From positions 1-21,939 of the forward strand of contig JADFVG010000198.1 of the NCBI GenBank assembly GCA_015222405.1: a DNA stretch of 21,939 bases, in the 5' to 3' direction. Below the pieces are notes generated by a model. It was given only the letters and a program-made list of their open reading frames with translations, was not told the origin of the DNA and did no database searches. Source of the DNA: Chloroflexota bacterium (GTDB lineage Bacteria > Chloroflexota > Dehalococcoidia > E44-bin15). The position numbers were made by a program, and so were the translations under genes. Positions 1-8,083 of this stretch are shown piece after piece. Positions within the stretch are counted from its first letter, which is position 1. Each line of letters begins with the position of its first letter.

Positions 1-1
1 T

Positions 2-1333
2 ATCACCAACAAGGGCAGAGCCGCTGGCCGCTCCGGCCTGGGGGCAGTGATGGGCTCCAAGAAGCTCAAGGCTATAGCCGTCAGGGGACAGCAAGTCGTC
101 CCCCTGGCCCACAAGTCCGCGTTGCAACAGGCAAGGAAGAAGTATCTAAAGCAGATCTCAAGCTCAGCGGCAGGGCAAGCACTTCGCCAGCAGGGCACCA
201 ACGCCTACATGCCTATAAGCCTTATGATCGGGGACACCCCGGTCAAGAACTGGAACATGACTGGTTTGGAAACTTTCCCTAATGCCAATGCCCTCAGTGG
301 TGAAACCGTGAACACCCTTCAACAGAGAAAATATGGCTGCTGGCGCTGTCCCATTGCTTGCGGTGGGCTGATGAAGGCCGGGGTGGAATACAATTATCCC
401 GCCGGGGTCCACAGGCCGGAGTATGAGGCAGTGGGCAGCTTTGGCACCCTGTGTTTCAACGATAACCTGGAGTCGATAATAATGGCAAGCGAGATCTGTA
501 ACCGCCACGGACTGGATACCATCTCCACTGGCGCCGCCGTCGCCTTCGCCATCGAGTGCTATGAAAATGGGCTAATCACAGACAAAGATACAGACGGCAT
601 TCAATTAAAATGGGGCAACCATCAAGCCATAGTAGCCATGACCGAAAAGATAGCCAAGAGGGAGGGCTTTGGCAATACCCTCGCCGACGGGGTCAAGGTG
701 GCAGCGGAGAAGATCGGCAAAGGGGCGGAGGAGTTCGCCATCCACATCCACGGGCAGGAAGTGCCGATGCGTGACCCCAAGTTTGAGATAGGCTACACTG
801 TGGCTTACCTGGATGCTACCCCAGCTCGGCATACCCAGGGCAATGTAGGCATGATAGGCATACCCGCCAGCGGCCTGGAATTACCGCCCTTTGATCCCCA
901 GTCCTACACCGGCCGGGCCGAGGCGCACAAGGTCGCCAGTCATCTCTTTCATGTGATGCAGTGTGCCGGGCTTTGTATGTTTGGCTATATGAGCATGGAT
1001 GTAAATTCCGTCCCTAAATTTTTGAACTTGGTCACCGGTTGGGACTATGGCATCGATGATCTGCTCAAAATAGGGGAGAGAATTGCCAACATCAGGCAGG
1101 CGTTCAATATCCGCGAAGGAATAAGCATGAGAGATTTTAAGATGCCAAACAGGGTTCTCGGGCATCCGCCGTTAGAGGCCGGCCCCACCGCTGGCAGGGA
1201 GGTGGACATCGAAACGCTACTCCGCGAATATCTCGCGGCCATGGACTGGGACCCCGAAACCGGCAAGCCGAGCAGGAGGAAGCTTCTGGAACTGGGGCTG
1301 AAAGACGTGGCTGAGGCCCTCTGGCCTCAGTGA
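2..1333 (+). CDS. Aldehyde:ferredoxin oxidoreductase (5' partial)
   Basis: This tungsten- or molybdenum-pterin, [4Fe-4S] enzyme family oxidises aldehydes to carboxylic acids with ferredoxin as acceptor in the cytoplasm. The frame is already open at base 2, and the GRSGLGAVMGSKKLKAIAVRG-type family motif is cut at the window edge. About 443 residues are visible of a usual ~600, so roughly the first quarter lies upstream. Counting from base 2, Cys113, Cys116 and Cys120 (CWRCPIAC) and Cys325 (CAGLC) match the four cluster ligands, and GLDTISTG and RPEYEAVGS are family motifs. The leading Asp of both pterin-binding DxxGL motifs is Asn167 and Gln320 here. Substrate cannot be told: AOR, FOR, GOR and BamB share this fold. 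The gene ends 40 bases before arsM on the same strand. moaA and moaC later in the window would supply cofactor precursor. Confidence 0.9.
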   Translation: MTNKGRAAGRSGLGAVMGSKKLKAIAVRGQQVVPLAHKSALQQARKKYLKQISSSAAGQALRQQGTNAYMPISLMIGDTPVKNWNMTGLETFPNANALSGETVNTLQQRKYGCWRCPIACGGLMKAGVEYNYPAGVHRPEYEAVGSFGTLCFNDNLESIIMASEICNRHGLDTISTGAAVAFAIECYENGLITDKDTDGIQLKWGNHQAIVAMTEKIAKREGFGNTLADGVKVAAEKIGKGAEEFAIHIHGQEVPMRDPKFEIGYTVAYLDATPARHTQGNVGMIGIPASGLELPPFDPQSYTGRAEAHKVASHLFHVMQCAGLCMFGYMSMDVNSVPKFLNLVTGWDYGIDDLLKIGERIANIRQAFNIREGISMRDFKMPNRVLGHPPLEAGPTAGREVDIETLLREYLAAMDWDPETGKPSRRKLLELGLKDVAEALWPQ

Positions 1334-1373
1334 GGTCAACAGGGAAACCTTTTTCGGAGGTCGAGAAGGTAAA

Positions 1374-2174
1374 ATGAAAGCAAAGAAGGCTGAGGAAATA
1401 AAGAAATTCGTGCGTGAGCGTTACGCTGAGATAGCGAGACAACAAACTTCCTCTTGCTGCGCACCGCAGAGCAAAGAGGCCTCAAGCTGTTGCAGCTCAC
1501 GCACGAGCGAAGAAAGCCGCGCCCACAGACTATATTCCAAAGAGGAGCTAGAATCTATATCGGCGAACATACCCTCGCTGGGCTGCGGCAATCCCACAGC
1601 CCTATCGGAGCTAAAGGAAAACGAAGTGGTTCTCGACCTGGGAAGTGGAGCGGGCCTCGACTCTATACTCGCGGCGCAAAAAGTCGGACCTGGGGGAAGG
1701 GTTTTCGGGCTGGATATGACTCCAGATATGATCCGACTAGCAAGGACAAACGCTAAAGATCTCGCCCTGGACAACGTCGAGTTTCGGTTGGGGGAGATGG
1801 AGCATATGCCCATCGAGAGCAGCTCAGTGGATGTGGCTATCTCCAACTGTGTGATAAACCTCTCGCCAGATAAGGATGCTGTCTTCGGGGAGGTCTTCCG
1901 CGTGCTCAAGCCCGGAGGCAGGCTCTCGGTATCGGACATCGTCACCTACGGCGAATTGCCAGCGGAGATTCGAGGGAATCTAGCGCAGTGGGCTGGCTGC
2001 GTGGCCGGTGCCCTAGATGAGAAGAAATACCTGGAAAAGATTCGTGCCGCTGGCTTTGTTCAGGTAGAGTTGAAAGAGGAGGGGCCGCATCCCTACCAGG
2101 AAAAAACTGCCTGCGGAGTCCAGACCGGGAACCAGATAGCCAGCGTTACGGTGACAGCCTATAAGCCCAAATAG
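1374..2174 (+). CDS. arsM: Arsenite S-adenosylmethionine methyltransferase
   Basis: The 266-residue cytosolic methyltransferase adds methyl groups from S-adenosylmethionine to trivalent arsenic. The class I SAM-binding core starts at VLDLGSGAGLDS (residues 86-97), with the acidic ribose-binding loop at GLDMTPDM. The three As(III)-binding cysteines of the ArsM family are all present: Cys71 (SLGCGNP), Cys159 (SNCVINLSPDK) and Cys209 (WAGCVAG). The N-terminus carries two extra cysteine pairs, Cys28-29 and Cys39-40, which may hold metal before transfer. A GGAGG Shine-Dalgarno about 14 bases upstream, and the closer AGAAGG, support ATG 1374. It follows the aldehyde oxidoreductase after 40 bases and is convergent with the acyl-CoA dehydrogenase. 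No arsR or other ars gene is visible, so regulation is unknown. Confidence 0.9.
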   Translation: MKAKKAEEIKKFVRERYAEIARQQTSSCCAPQSKEASSCCSSRTSEESRAHRLYSKEELESISANIPSLGCGNPTALSELKENEVVLDLGSGAGLDSILAAQKVGPGGRVFGLDMTPDMIRLARTNAKDLALDNVEFRLGEMEHMPIESSSVDVAISNCVINLSPDKDAVFGEVFRVLKPGGRLSVSDIVTYGELPAEIRGNLAQWAGCVAGALDEKKYLEKIRAAGFVQVELKEEGPHPYQEKTACGVQTGNQIASVTVTAYKPK

Positions 2175-2242
2175 GCTCCCCAAATTGGCTGCTATAAAGC
2201 CTTCCGCGTGCACTTGTGCCCGAAGGGGAATTGCCAGTGGGC

Positions 2243-3481
2243 TCACTCGTAGACCTTCTCCTCAGTCGCCTCCGATTCAGTAAGGGCGATATCTGCCTCC
2301 ACGTCTCTGCCCTCAACCTCCTTGGTCAGCAGTTCATTATAGTACTCGTGCTGGATGATGAGGTCCATAACTTCATTAGTCCCGGTCCAAATCATGGGCA
2401 GCCTGGCGTCTCTCAGCGCGCGCTCCACCGGGAAAACGCTGGTGTATCCGATGCCACCCAGTATCTGCATGGCGTCGTTAATTACGTCCCACTGTACTTG
2501 GGTGGAGAACCTCTTCAGTTCAGATACTAGCCTCCTTCGGTAGCCGCTGGTGCCTATTCCCTCGTCTACCGACTTTGCCACAGCATAAGCCAAGGCGCTG
2601 ACAGCATCCAACTTGGTTATGCCCTCGGCTATCTTGAAACTGACTGCCTGAAAGTTTCTTATCTTTTGGCCAAAGGCCTTTCTCTTGTCGGCATACCGGG
2701 CTGCTATCTCCAGCATAGCTCGAGCACTGCCCGTGGGGCCACTTACGATCCTTTCCGGTATCATCATCTGATAGAAAATCTTTCCCCCACCATTCTCTTC
2801 CCCCAGCAGGTTCTTTTCTGGAACCCGAACATCGCGGAGCAATATCCTTCCCGTGCCACCACCACGCGTCCCCATCAGGCCGTAGATATACTTCACCTCC
2901 ACTCCCATATCCCTCTCTACAATGAAAGCGCTGAGCGCGTTGTAGGCCGGAGCCGTGGGATCGGTGACGGCATATGCCAGGAAATAATCCGCACCTTCAG
3001 CCCCTACAATGAAGCGCTTCTGCCCATTGAGGACATAGTGCCCTCCCTCCTTCCTTGCCACAGTTGTAGAACCGAAGAAGTCCGAACCTCCTCTCGGCTC
3101 GGTGAGCGCCTCAGCACAATAGAGCTTGCCCTCTACCGTAGGCCTGAGGTACTTCTCCTTTTGCGCCTCAGTTCCAAACACATTCAGCGCCTCGCCCACA
3201 ATAGAGACCAGGCTGTAAAGGCACGACAGGGAAACTCCCAGGGTGCCTATCTCCTCCAGGGCGATCATCTCATCCACCCATTTAAGCCCTCTTCCTCCAT
3301 ACTTGGGTGGGAACCTGAGTCCGAGAAGATTTCTCCTCCCCGCCTCCACCAAAAACTCCCTGGGGTACCTGACCTTGTCGGCATCCATATCGAGCAGGAG
3401 CTGCCGTGGCACGCTCTTGACGAAGTCTCGTACTTCGTCCCTGAGCCTCTTTTGCTCTTCAGTCATAAACACCTCAAACAT
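2243..3481 (-). CDS. Acyl-CoA dehydrogenase, helix-G catalytic base type
   Basis: This 412-residue FAD enzyme makes the alpha,beta double bond in an acyl-CoA and passes electrons to electron-transfer flavoprotein. The flavin/substrate loop reads CAEALTEPRGGSDF (residues 122-135). The C-terminal domain has RKAFGQKI and QILGGIGYTSVFPVERALRDAR. At the usual catalytic-base site before the GT of the C-terminal motif there is Thr366 (IWTGTNE) instead of Glu. Glu243 instead precedes Arg244 in helix G (IPERIV), where isovaleryl-CoA and long-chain acyl-CoA dehydrogenases carry their base. The enzyme is therefore probably active and closer to those types; chain length cannot be read. ATG 3481 follows a GGGGGGA ribosome site and a promoter at 3512-3540. 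ATG 3466, behind GAGGTG, is an alternative start. Confidence 0.93.
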   Translation of the reverse strand: MFEVFMTEEQKRLRDEVRDFVKSVPRQLLLDMDADKVRYPREFLVEAGRRNLLGLRFPPKYGGRGLKWVDEMIALEEIGTLGVSLSCLYSLVSIVGEALNVFGTEAQKEKYLRPTVEGKLYCAEALTEPRGGSDFFGSTTVARKEGGHYVLNGQKRFIVGAEGADYFLAYAVTDPTAPAYNALSAFIVERDMGVEVKYIYGLMGTRGGGTGRILLRDVRVPEKNLLGEENGGGKIFYQMMIPERIVSGPTGSARAMLEIAARYADKRKAFGQKIRNFQAVSFKIAEGITKLDAVSALAYAVAKSVDEGIGTSGYRRRLVSELKRFSTQVQWDVINDAMQILGGIGYTSVFPVERALRDARLPMIWTGTNEVMDLIIQHEYYNELLTKEVEGRDVEADIALTESEATEEKVYE

Positions 3482-3511
3482 GTAATCCCCCCACGTGTAT
3501 TTGTCGGGGCA

Positions 3512-3540
3512 AGTATACTGCTAATTCCCCGTAGCCTCAA
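3512..3540 (-). promoter_or_regulatory. Promoter for acyl-CoA dehydrogenase
   Basis: On the minus strand TTGAGG (3535-3540) and TATACT (3512-3517) are separated by 17 bases, a good housekeeping-sigma match. The expected start near 3505 leaves a leader of about 24 bases containing the GGGGGGA ribosome site before ATG 3481. Confidence 0.55.
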
Positions 3541-3739
3541 CCATCATGTGACTCTGCTACCCCAATTCCCACCTACTGGGGCGACATTCACGCCGAGCAG
3601 CAACTGCAATAGAGCCCTGTGCAGATGCTCTGTCGGCCTTGACGTCGGGCTCCCGCAGGAAGTTCTTTAGGCTGCGCTGCCCAACCGAACTCGGAAAGAG
3701 ACACTTTTGTATCTGTCGGAGTCTCTTCTTGGCAGTTAG

Positions 3740-3768
3740 TAGACCTTAGAGCGATGGTGGTATATAAT
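3740..3768 (+). promoter_or_regulatory. Promoter for glycosyltransferase gene
   Basis: TAGACC (3740-3745) and a perfect TATAAT (3763-3768) are 17 bases apart. Transcription would start near 3775, giving a leader of about 25 bases that includes GAAGAGG seven bases before ATG 3800. Confidence 0.6.
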
Positions 3769-3799
3769 TAGCAAAATCAAAGCCCGAAGAGGCTTTTGC

Positions 3800-4528
3800 A
3801 TGGGGGCAGCGGTGGAGTTGGCAGTAATCATACCAACCTTTAACGAAGCTGAAAACAGCCGCATTATCATCCCTCAAATCCATGCTGCGCTCAAGACCAA
3901 CTACACTGTTGTCATCGTTGATGACAACTCACCTGACGGAACACAAACCGTCGTCCAAGAACTCGCCAAAACCTACCCGGTAAAACTTATTTCGCGACCA
4001 CAGAAAAGCGGTCTAGCATCGGCTGTGATCGAGGGCATGAAATCAGTGGCAGCAGATGCTTACATCATCATGGATGCTGACCTAAGCCATCCGCCTGAAA
4101 TGCTGCCCGAACTACGCGGTCAAATTGAAATACATGACCTTGCCGTAGCATCTCGCTATGTTAAAGGCGGCAGTATATCAGGCTGGCCACTCAAGCGCAG
4201 GATCGTCTCCCGTGTTGCCATTATGTTGGCACGCCCGTTGACGCCAGTCAAAGACGTAACGTCTGGCTTCTTCGCCATCCGCCATGAATGTCTCCGCAAT
4301 GTCAACCTCAGACCTTTGGGCTTCAAAATTGGCCTTGAATGCTTTGTCAAGGCCGATTGGAAAAGCTTTACTGAAATACCGTTTACCTTCACCGATAGAA
4401 GACATGGTGAGAGCAAGTTCAGCCGCCGAGAATTGCTCGCTTACCTCAGGCATCTACTCCACCTATATGCATACACATTTGGTCGTTTGGCAAAATTCCG
4501 TATCCGCAGAGCAAGCGGCGTATCATAG
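3800..4528 (+). CDS. Family 2 glycosyltransferase, DPM1-like
   Basis: This 242-residue GT-A enzyme resembles dolichol/polyprenol-phosphate mannosyltransferases, which load a sugar from a nucleotide donor onto a polyprenyl phosphate at the cytoplasmic membrane face. Visible motifs in order are the N-terminal IIPTFNEAEN, nucleotide-binding VDDNSPDGT (Asp41-Asp42), metal-binding DADLSHPPE (Asp92 and Asp94), SRYVKGGSISGWP, TSGFFAIR, and the acceptor-side DRRHGESKFSRRE. No strongly hydrophobic C-terminal helix pair is present, so it is the short soluble or peripheral form. It has its own promoter and ribosome site and is followed by the separately promoted TPR gene. The sugar and the downstream glycan are not determinable; no partner flippase or GT39/GT83 transferase is nearby. 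Confidence 0.88.
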   Translation: MGAAVELAVIIPTFNEAENSRIIIPQIHAALKTNYTVVIVDDNSPDGTQTVVQELAKTYPVKLISRPQKSGLASAVIEGMKSVAADAYIIMDADLSHPPEMLPELRGQIEIHDLAVASRYVKGGSISGWPLKRRIVSRVAIMLARPLTPVKDVTSGFFAIRHECLRNVNLRPLGFKIGLECFVKADWKSFTEIPFTFTDRRHGESKFSRRELLAYLRHLLHLYAYTFGRLAKFRIRRASGVS

Positions 4529-4580
4529 TATTTACCCCCAGCCCGAGATTCCGGGCCAAAATAAAGGACCATCTTCCCTC

Positions 4581-4608
4581 TTGACATCTTGGAAAAGACG
4601 GTTAAAAT
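4581..4608 (+). promoter_or_regulatory. Promoter for TPR protein gene
   Basis: A perfect TTGACA (4581-4586) and TAAAAT (4603-4608) are 16 bases apart. Transcription would start near 4615, about 20 bases before the start codon. Confidence 0.65.
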
Positions 4609-4634
4609 AGTTCGGCGGAGTTTGAGGTGGTGTG

Positions 4635-5483
4635 ATGTATCACCAGACAGGAGAAGCGAGGCTAAGGCGGCAGCAAACCAAGGAGGCTATCGCTCTGGCA
4701 ATGCAAGGTCGGTGGCAGGAAGCTGTTGCCGCCAATAAAGCCATAATCAATGTCTTCCCCAAAGACGTCAACGCCTACAATAGATTGGGTAAGGCCTTGA
4801 CCGAGTTGGGCCAGTATGAGGAAGCAAAAATAGCTTATAGCAAGGCTCTTGAAATCAGCCCGAAGAATAGCATTGCCAGAAAAAATCTCCGCCGCCTATC
4901 TCTATTGAAGGAAGTGCAACCAGCTCGCGGAGGAGACCCTCACAAAGCTGCCCCCCATCTTTTCATAGAGGAAATGGGCAAGGCTGGGATCGCCAGCCTC
5001 AACCAACCAGCTTCGAAGGAGGCGCTGGCCAAGCTGGCTGCTGGCGACTCCGTCCACCTCAGGGTAAGCGGGCAAAGTGTCATCGTGGAGAACGATCATG
5101 GTGATTATTTAGGTGAGGTTGAGCCCAGAATCGGTATGCGTCTGGCCAAGCTAATCACAGGGGGCAATAGATATACAGCGGCGATCACGAGTCTGGCAGA
5201 CCATGAGGTTAAGATAATTATCAAGGAGATATTCCAGCATCCCGGTCAGGCGGGACGCCCGTCCTTTCCCGCCAAGGTGCTCGAGGATTTCCGTCCCTAC
5301 GTGAGAGATAGCATCCTCAAGTATGACCTGGAGGATGAGGAGGCGTTTGAGGAAATGGACGACGCCTCAGAATGGGAAGAGGAGGCAGAAGAGGAAGCGG
5401 AAGCGGAACGATTGCCCGAAGGTATCTCCCTGCTACCCGAGGATGGTGACGAGGACATAGATACCGCCAATATCTTAGAGTAG
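4635..5483 (+). CDS. TPR protein with unassigned domain and acidic tail
   Basis: The product is about 282 residues with no signal peptide or membrane segment. Residues ~15-90 form two tetratricopeptide units (GRWQEAVAANKAIINVFP and LGQYEEAKIAYSKALEISP), a protein-binding scaffold. Residues ~130-200 form a small beta-rich region with LRVSGQSVIVEND, then GDYLGEVEPRIGMRLAKLI, resembling a HIRAN-like or other nucleic-acid-associated fold only loosely. The last ~60 residues are extremely acidic (runs of Glu and Asp), which may mimic DNA or bind a basic partner. ATG 4635 is preferred over GTG 4632 because GAGGTGG at 4624-4630 sits better for it. It lies directly upstream of gyrA, but each gene has its own promoter, so a shared role is only a guess. 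Confidence 0.75.
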   Translation: MYHQTGEARLRRQQTKEAIALAMQGRWQEAVAANKAIINVFPKDVNAYNRLGKALTELGQYEEAKIAYSKALEISPKNSIARKNLRRLSLLKEVQPARGGDPHKAAPHLFIEEMGKAGIASLNQPASKEALAKLAAGDSVHLRVSGQSVIVENDHGDYLGEVEPRIGMRLAKLITGGNRYTAAITSLADHEVKIIIKEIFQHPGQAGRPSFPAKVLEDFRPYVRDSILKYDLEDEEAFEEMDDASEWEEEAEEEAEAERLPEGISLLPEDGDEDIDTANILE

Positions 5484-5539
5484 GCTTGAAACCTCCACAC
5501 CCTAACCAGTTTCATCGCTGCCCACCACAAGAATTCCCT

Positions 5540-5568
5540 TTGACTAAGCTGATAGAGCGTGATATTCT
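5540..5568 (+). promoter_or_regulatory. gyrA promoter
   Basis: TTGACT (5540-5545) and TATTCT (5563-5568) are 17 bases apart. The start site near 5575 leaves a leader of about 58 bases. The -10 element is the left arm of the palindrome at 5563-5581. Confidence 0.55.
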
Positions 5569-5581
5569 TATGGTAAGAATA
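5563..5581. promoter_or_regulatory. Palindrome over the gyrA -10 and start site
   Basis: TATTCTTA (5563-5570) and TAAGAATA (5574-5581) are perfect inverted repeats around a 3-base TGG centre. The position over the -10 and transcription start suits a repressor operator, or a supercoiling-sensitive AT-rich start region. It has no T-run beyond the stem and is AT-rich, so it is not a terminator. Confidence 0.45.
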
Positions 5582-5633
5582 CCCCCTTTTATCCCATTGG
5601 CAATATAGGCCGGTTCTACTATAGGGAGGCATG

Positions 5634-8075
5634 ATGGAAAGAGAGATTGGCACTGTCAAACCATTGGACATCGAAGAGGAGATGAGGAGCTCCTATTTAG
5701 ACTATGCCATGAGCGTCATCGTCTCGCGCGCTTTGCCTGATGTACGCGATGGGCTAAAGCCGGTACAACGAAGGATCCTCTATGCCATGGATGGGTTGGG
5801 GCTGCGTCACACTACCCCTCACAAGAAGAGTGCCCGCATTGTGGGCGAGGTGCTGGGGAAATATCACCCTCATGGTGATGACCCAGTCTACGAAGCTATG
5901 GTGCGCATGGCCCAGGACTTCTCCATGAGGTATGTGCCCATCGATGGTCAGGGAAATTTTGGCAGCGTGGATAATGATCCCCCAGCGGCGATGCGCTATA
6001 CTGAGGCACGCCTCTCTCCCATCGCTCAAGAAATGCTGGCCGACATCGATAAAGAGACCGTAGACTTTACACCAAACTTTGACGGCTCGCTCAAGGAGCC
6101 CACTGTCCTTCCTGCCCGGCTACCCAACCTACTCATCAATGGCGCATCAGGAATCGCTGTCGGCATGGCGACTAACATTCCACCTCACAATCTGGGTGAA
6201 GTATGCCATGCCATCGCCTATCTCATTGACAACCCAGAAGCCACTGCGGATGAGCTCACCAATTTCATCTGCGGACCAGATTTCCCCACAGCAGGAATTA
6301 TCTATGGTCTGGAGGGAATCAGAAATGCCTACTCTACGGGAAGAGGCAGGGTCCTGCTCCGGGCTCGGGCTGATATCGTGGAGATGGCCAAGGGACGCCT
6401 CCAGATAGTGGTCACTGAACTCCCCTACCAGGTAAACAAGGCAGCGCTGGTGGAGAGGATCGCCAACCTGGTCAAGGAAAGACGGCTTGAAGGCATCACT
6501 GAATTGCGCGATGAATCGGACAGACAGGGGATGCGCATCGTTATCGAGCTGCGAAGGGAGGCCCAACCGGATCAAGTACTCAACAACCTTTTTAAGCATA
6601 CAGCGATGCAGTCGGCCTTCTTTGTCAACATGCTGGCCCTCATTGACGGCCAACCCCGGGTAATCAGTCTTAAGACCGCCCTTCAGCAATACATCGACTT
6701 CCGCCGTGACGTCATCGTTCGTCGCTCCCAATTTGAGCTTCATCAGGCAAGAGCAAGGGCTCACATCCTGGAGGGGCTGAAGGTTGCCCTCGACAATCTA
6801 GATGAGGTTGTCGCCACCATTCGCCGTTCCCAAAGCGCCGAGGCAGCGCGGACAAATCTGATGAAAAACTTCACTCTGACCCAGACCCAAGCACAAGCTA
6901 TCCTCGATATGCAACTGCGCCGCCTGGCAGCTTTAGAACGCAAAAAGATCACCGAAGAGTATACCCAGGTTCTCAAGGCCATCAGCTACCTCGAAGACCT
7001 CCTGGCTAACCCAAGGAAGATCCTCTTTCTCATCAACGAGGAGGTAGCTGAGCTAGAGGCTAAATATGGCGACCCGAGGCGGACAGAGATCATCCCCGAG
7101 GAGGCTGAAGAGTTCAAGGAAGAGGATCTCATCGCTCATCAGCGAGTAGTGATCACCCTGACCAACAGAGGATACATTAAGCGAATGCCCAGCGAGAGCT
7201 ACAAGCTTCAGCAAAGAGGGGGAAGGGGCGTGACCGGGATAGCAACCCAAGAGGCAGCGGGCGTTCGCCTGCTCCTCGTTACCGATACCCTTGACACCTT
7301 GCTTTTCTTCACCAATCGGGGAAAGGTGTTCTCTCTAAAATGTTATCGCATACCTCAAGATACCTCGCGCACAGCCAAGGGAACGCCGCTGGTCAAACTG
7401 ATCTCCCTAGATGAGAATGAGCAGATAACTGAGATTGTCGCCATCTCCAGCTTTGATGAGGGCGATTTCATAGTGCTGGCTACCCGCTGCGGAGAGATCA
7501 AGAAGATCCCCCTCAAGAAGTTTGCCACGGTGAGAAGCAGCGGCCTCATCGCCATGGACCTCGAGAAAGGGGATGAGCTTGTGGCGACAAGGATAGCTGC
7601 TAAAGGGGATGAGCTGGTCTTAATGAGCGAAGAGGGATATGCCATTAGGTTTTCCAGCGATAGACTCAGAGCTGCCTCCCGAGCAAGTGGTGGCGTGCGT
7701 GGTATCCGACTCGCTCCTGACGACCGCCTCGTGGCCATGGACATTGTCTCCCCCAAAGCTCACCTCTTGGTAGTCACCGCCAACGGCTTTGGCAAGAGAA
7801 CCTCACTCAAGGCATATCGCCCCCAGTCTCGCGGCGGTAGAGGGGTAAAGAGCATCCACATCACCTCCAAATCAGGACGGGTTACCGCAGCACGGGTCGT
7901 CGACCCTTCCGAGGAATTGTTAATCGTTTCCGCTCGGGGGCATATTATTCGCATGAACGTAGAGAATATTCCGGCCCAGGGGAGAATCAGAAGAGGGGCA
8001 AGCCTAATGAAGCTGGCCGAAGGGGATGAAGTGGTTTCCATCGCATGCCTCGAAGGGCGGTCGACACGCCCTTGA
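5634..8075 (+). CDS. gyrA: DNA gyrase subunit A
   Basis: This is the DNA-cleaving subunit of the type IIA topoisomerase that introduces negative supercoils together with GyrB. The length of about 813 residues is normal. The winged-helix breakage region runs through KPVQRRILYAMDGLGL and ARIVGEVLGKYHPHGD to the catalytic tyrosine in AAMRYTEARLS (Tyr123 when counted from 5631). The six-bladed C-terminal wrapping domain is complete and contains the GyrA box QQRGGRG (residues 527-533), which separates it from ParC. In the quinolone-binding segment the usual Ser/Thr is Asp84 and the usual Asp is Glu88 (GDDPVYE). ATG 5634 is chosen over ATG 5631 because GGGAGG at 5624-5629 ends one base before 5631. 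gyrB is not in the window. Confidence 0.97.
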   Translation: MEREIGTVKPLDIEEEMRSSYLDYAMSVIVSRALPDVRDGLKPVQRRILYAMDGLGLRHTTPHKKSARIVGEVLGKYHPHGDDPVYEAMVRMAQDFSMRYVPIDGQGNFGSVDNDPPAAMRYTEARLSPIAQEMLADIDKETVDFTPNFDGSLKEPTVLPARLPNLLINGASGIAVGMATNIPPHNLGEVCHAIAYLIDNPEATADELTNFICGPDFPTAGIIYGLEGIRNAYSTGRGRVLLRARADIVEMAKGRLQIVVTELPYQVNKAALVERIANLVKERRLEGITELRDESDRQGMRIVIELRREAQPDQVLNNLFKHTAMQSAFFVNMLALIDGQPRVISLKTALQQYIDFRRDVIVRRSQFELHQARARAHILEGLKVALDNLDEVVATIRRSQSAEAARTNLMKNFTLTQTQAQAILDMQLRRLAALERKKITEEYTQVLKAISYLEDLLANPRKILFLINEEVAELEAKYGDPRRTEIIPEEAEEFKEEDLIAHQRVVITLTNRGYIKRMPSESYKLQQRGGRGVTGIATQEAAGVRLLLVTDTLDTLLFFTNRGKVFSLKCYRIPQDTSRTAKGTPLVKLISLDENEQITEIVAISSFDEGDFIVLATRCGEIKKIPLKKFATVRSSGLIAMDLEKGDELVATRIAAKGDELVLMSEEGYAIRFSSDRLRAASRASGGVRGIRLAPDDRLVAMDIVSPKAHLLVVTANGFGKRTSLKAYRPQSRGGRGVKSIHITSKSGRVTAARVVDPSEELLIVSARGHIIRMNVENIPAQGRIRRGASLMKLAEGDEVVSIACLEGRSTRP

Positions 8076-8083
8076 AGCACAGC

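Larger units (their letters stand above)
3482..3799. other. Divergent intergenic region
   Basis: These 318 bases hold no convincing gene. They contain the minus-strand promoter at 3512-3540, the plus-strand promoter at 3740-3768, and an inverted repeat AAGAGAC/GTCTCTT (3696-3702 and 3721-3727, loop 18) just upstream of the plus promoter. The repeat has no T-run, so it could be a regulator site or chance. Nothing recognisable lies between 3541 and 3690. Confidence 0.5.

Noticed and set aside
2666..3670. Long open frame of 334 codons on the plus strand
   Set aside because: It lies antisense to the acyl-CoA dehydrogenase, whose motifs are clear, and its translation has no recognisable domain or ribosome site.
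4541..4556. GCCCG/CGGGC hairpin after the glycosyltransferase as a terminator
   Set aside because: The stem is five base pairs and is followed by CAAAATAA instead of T residues.
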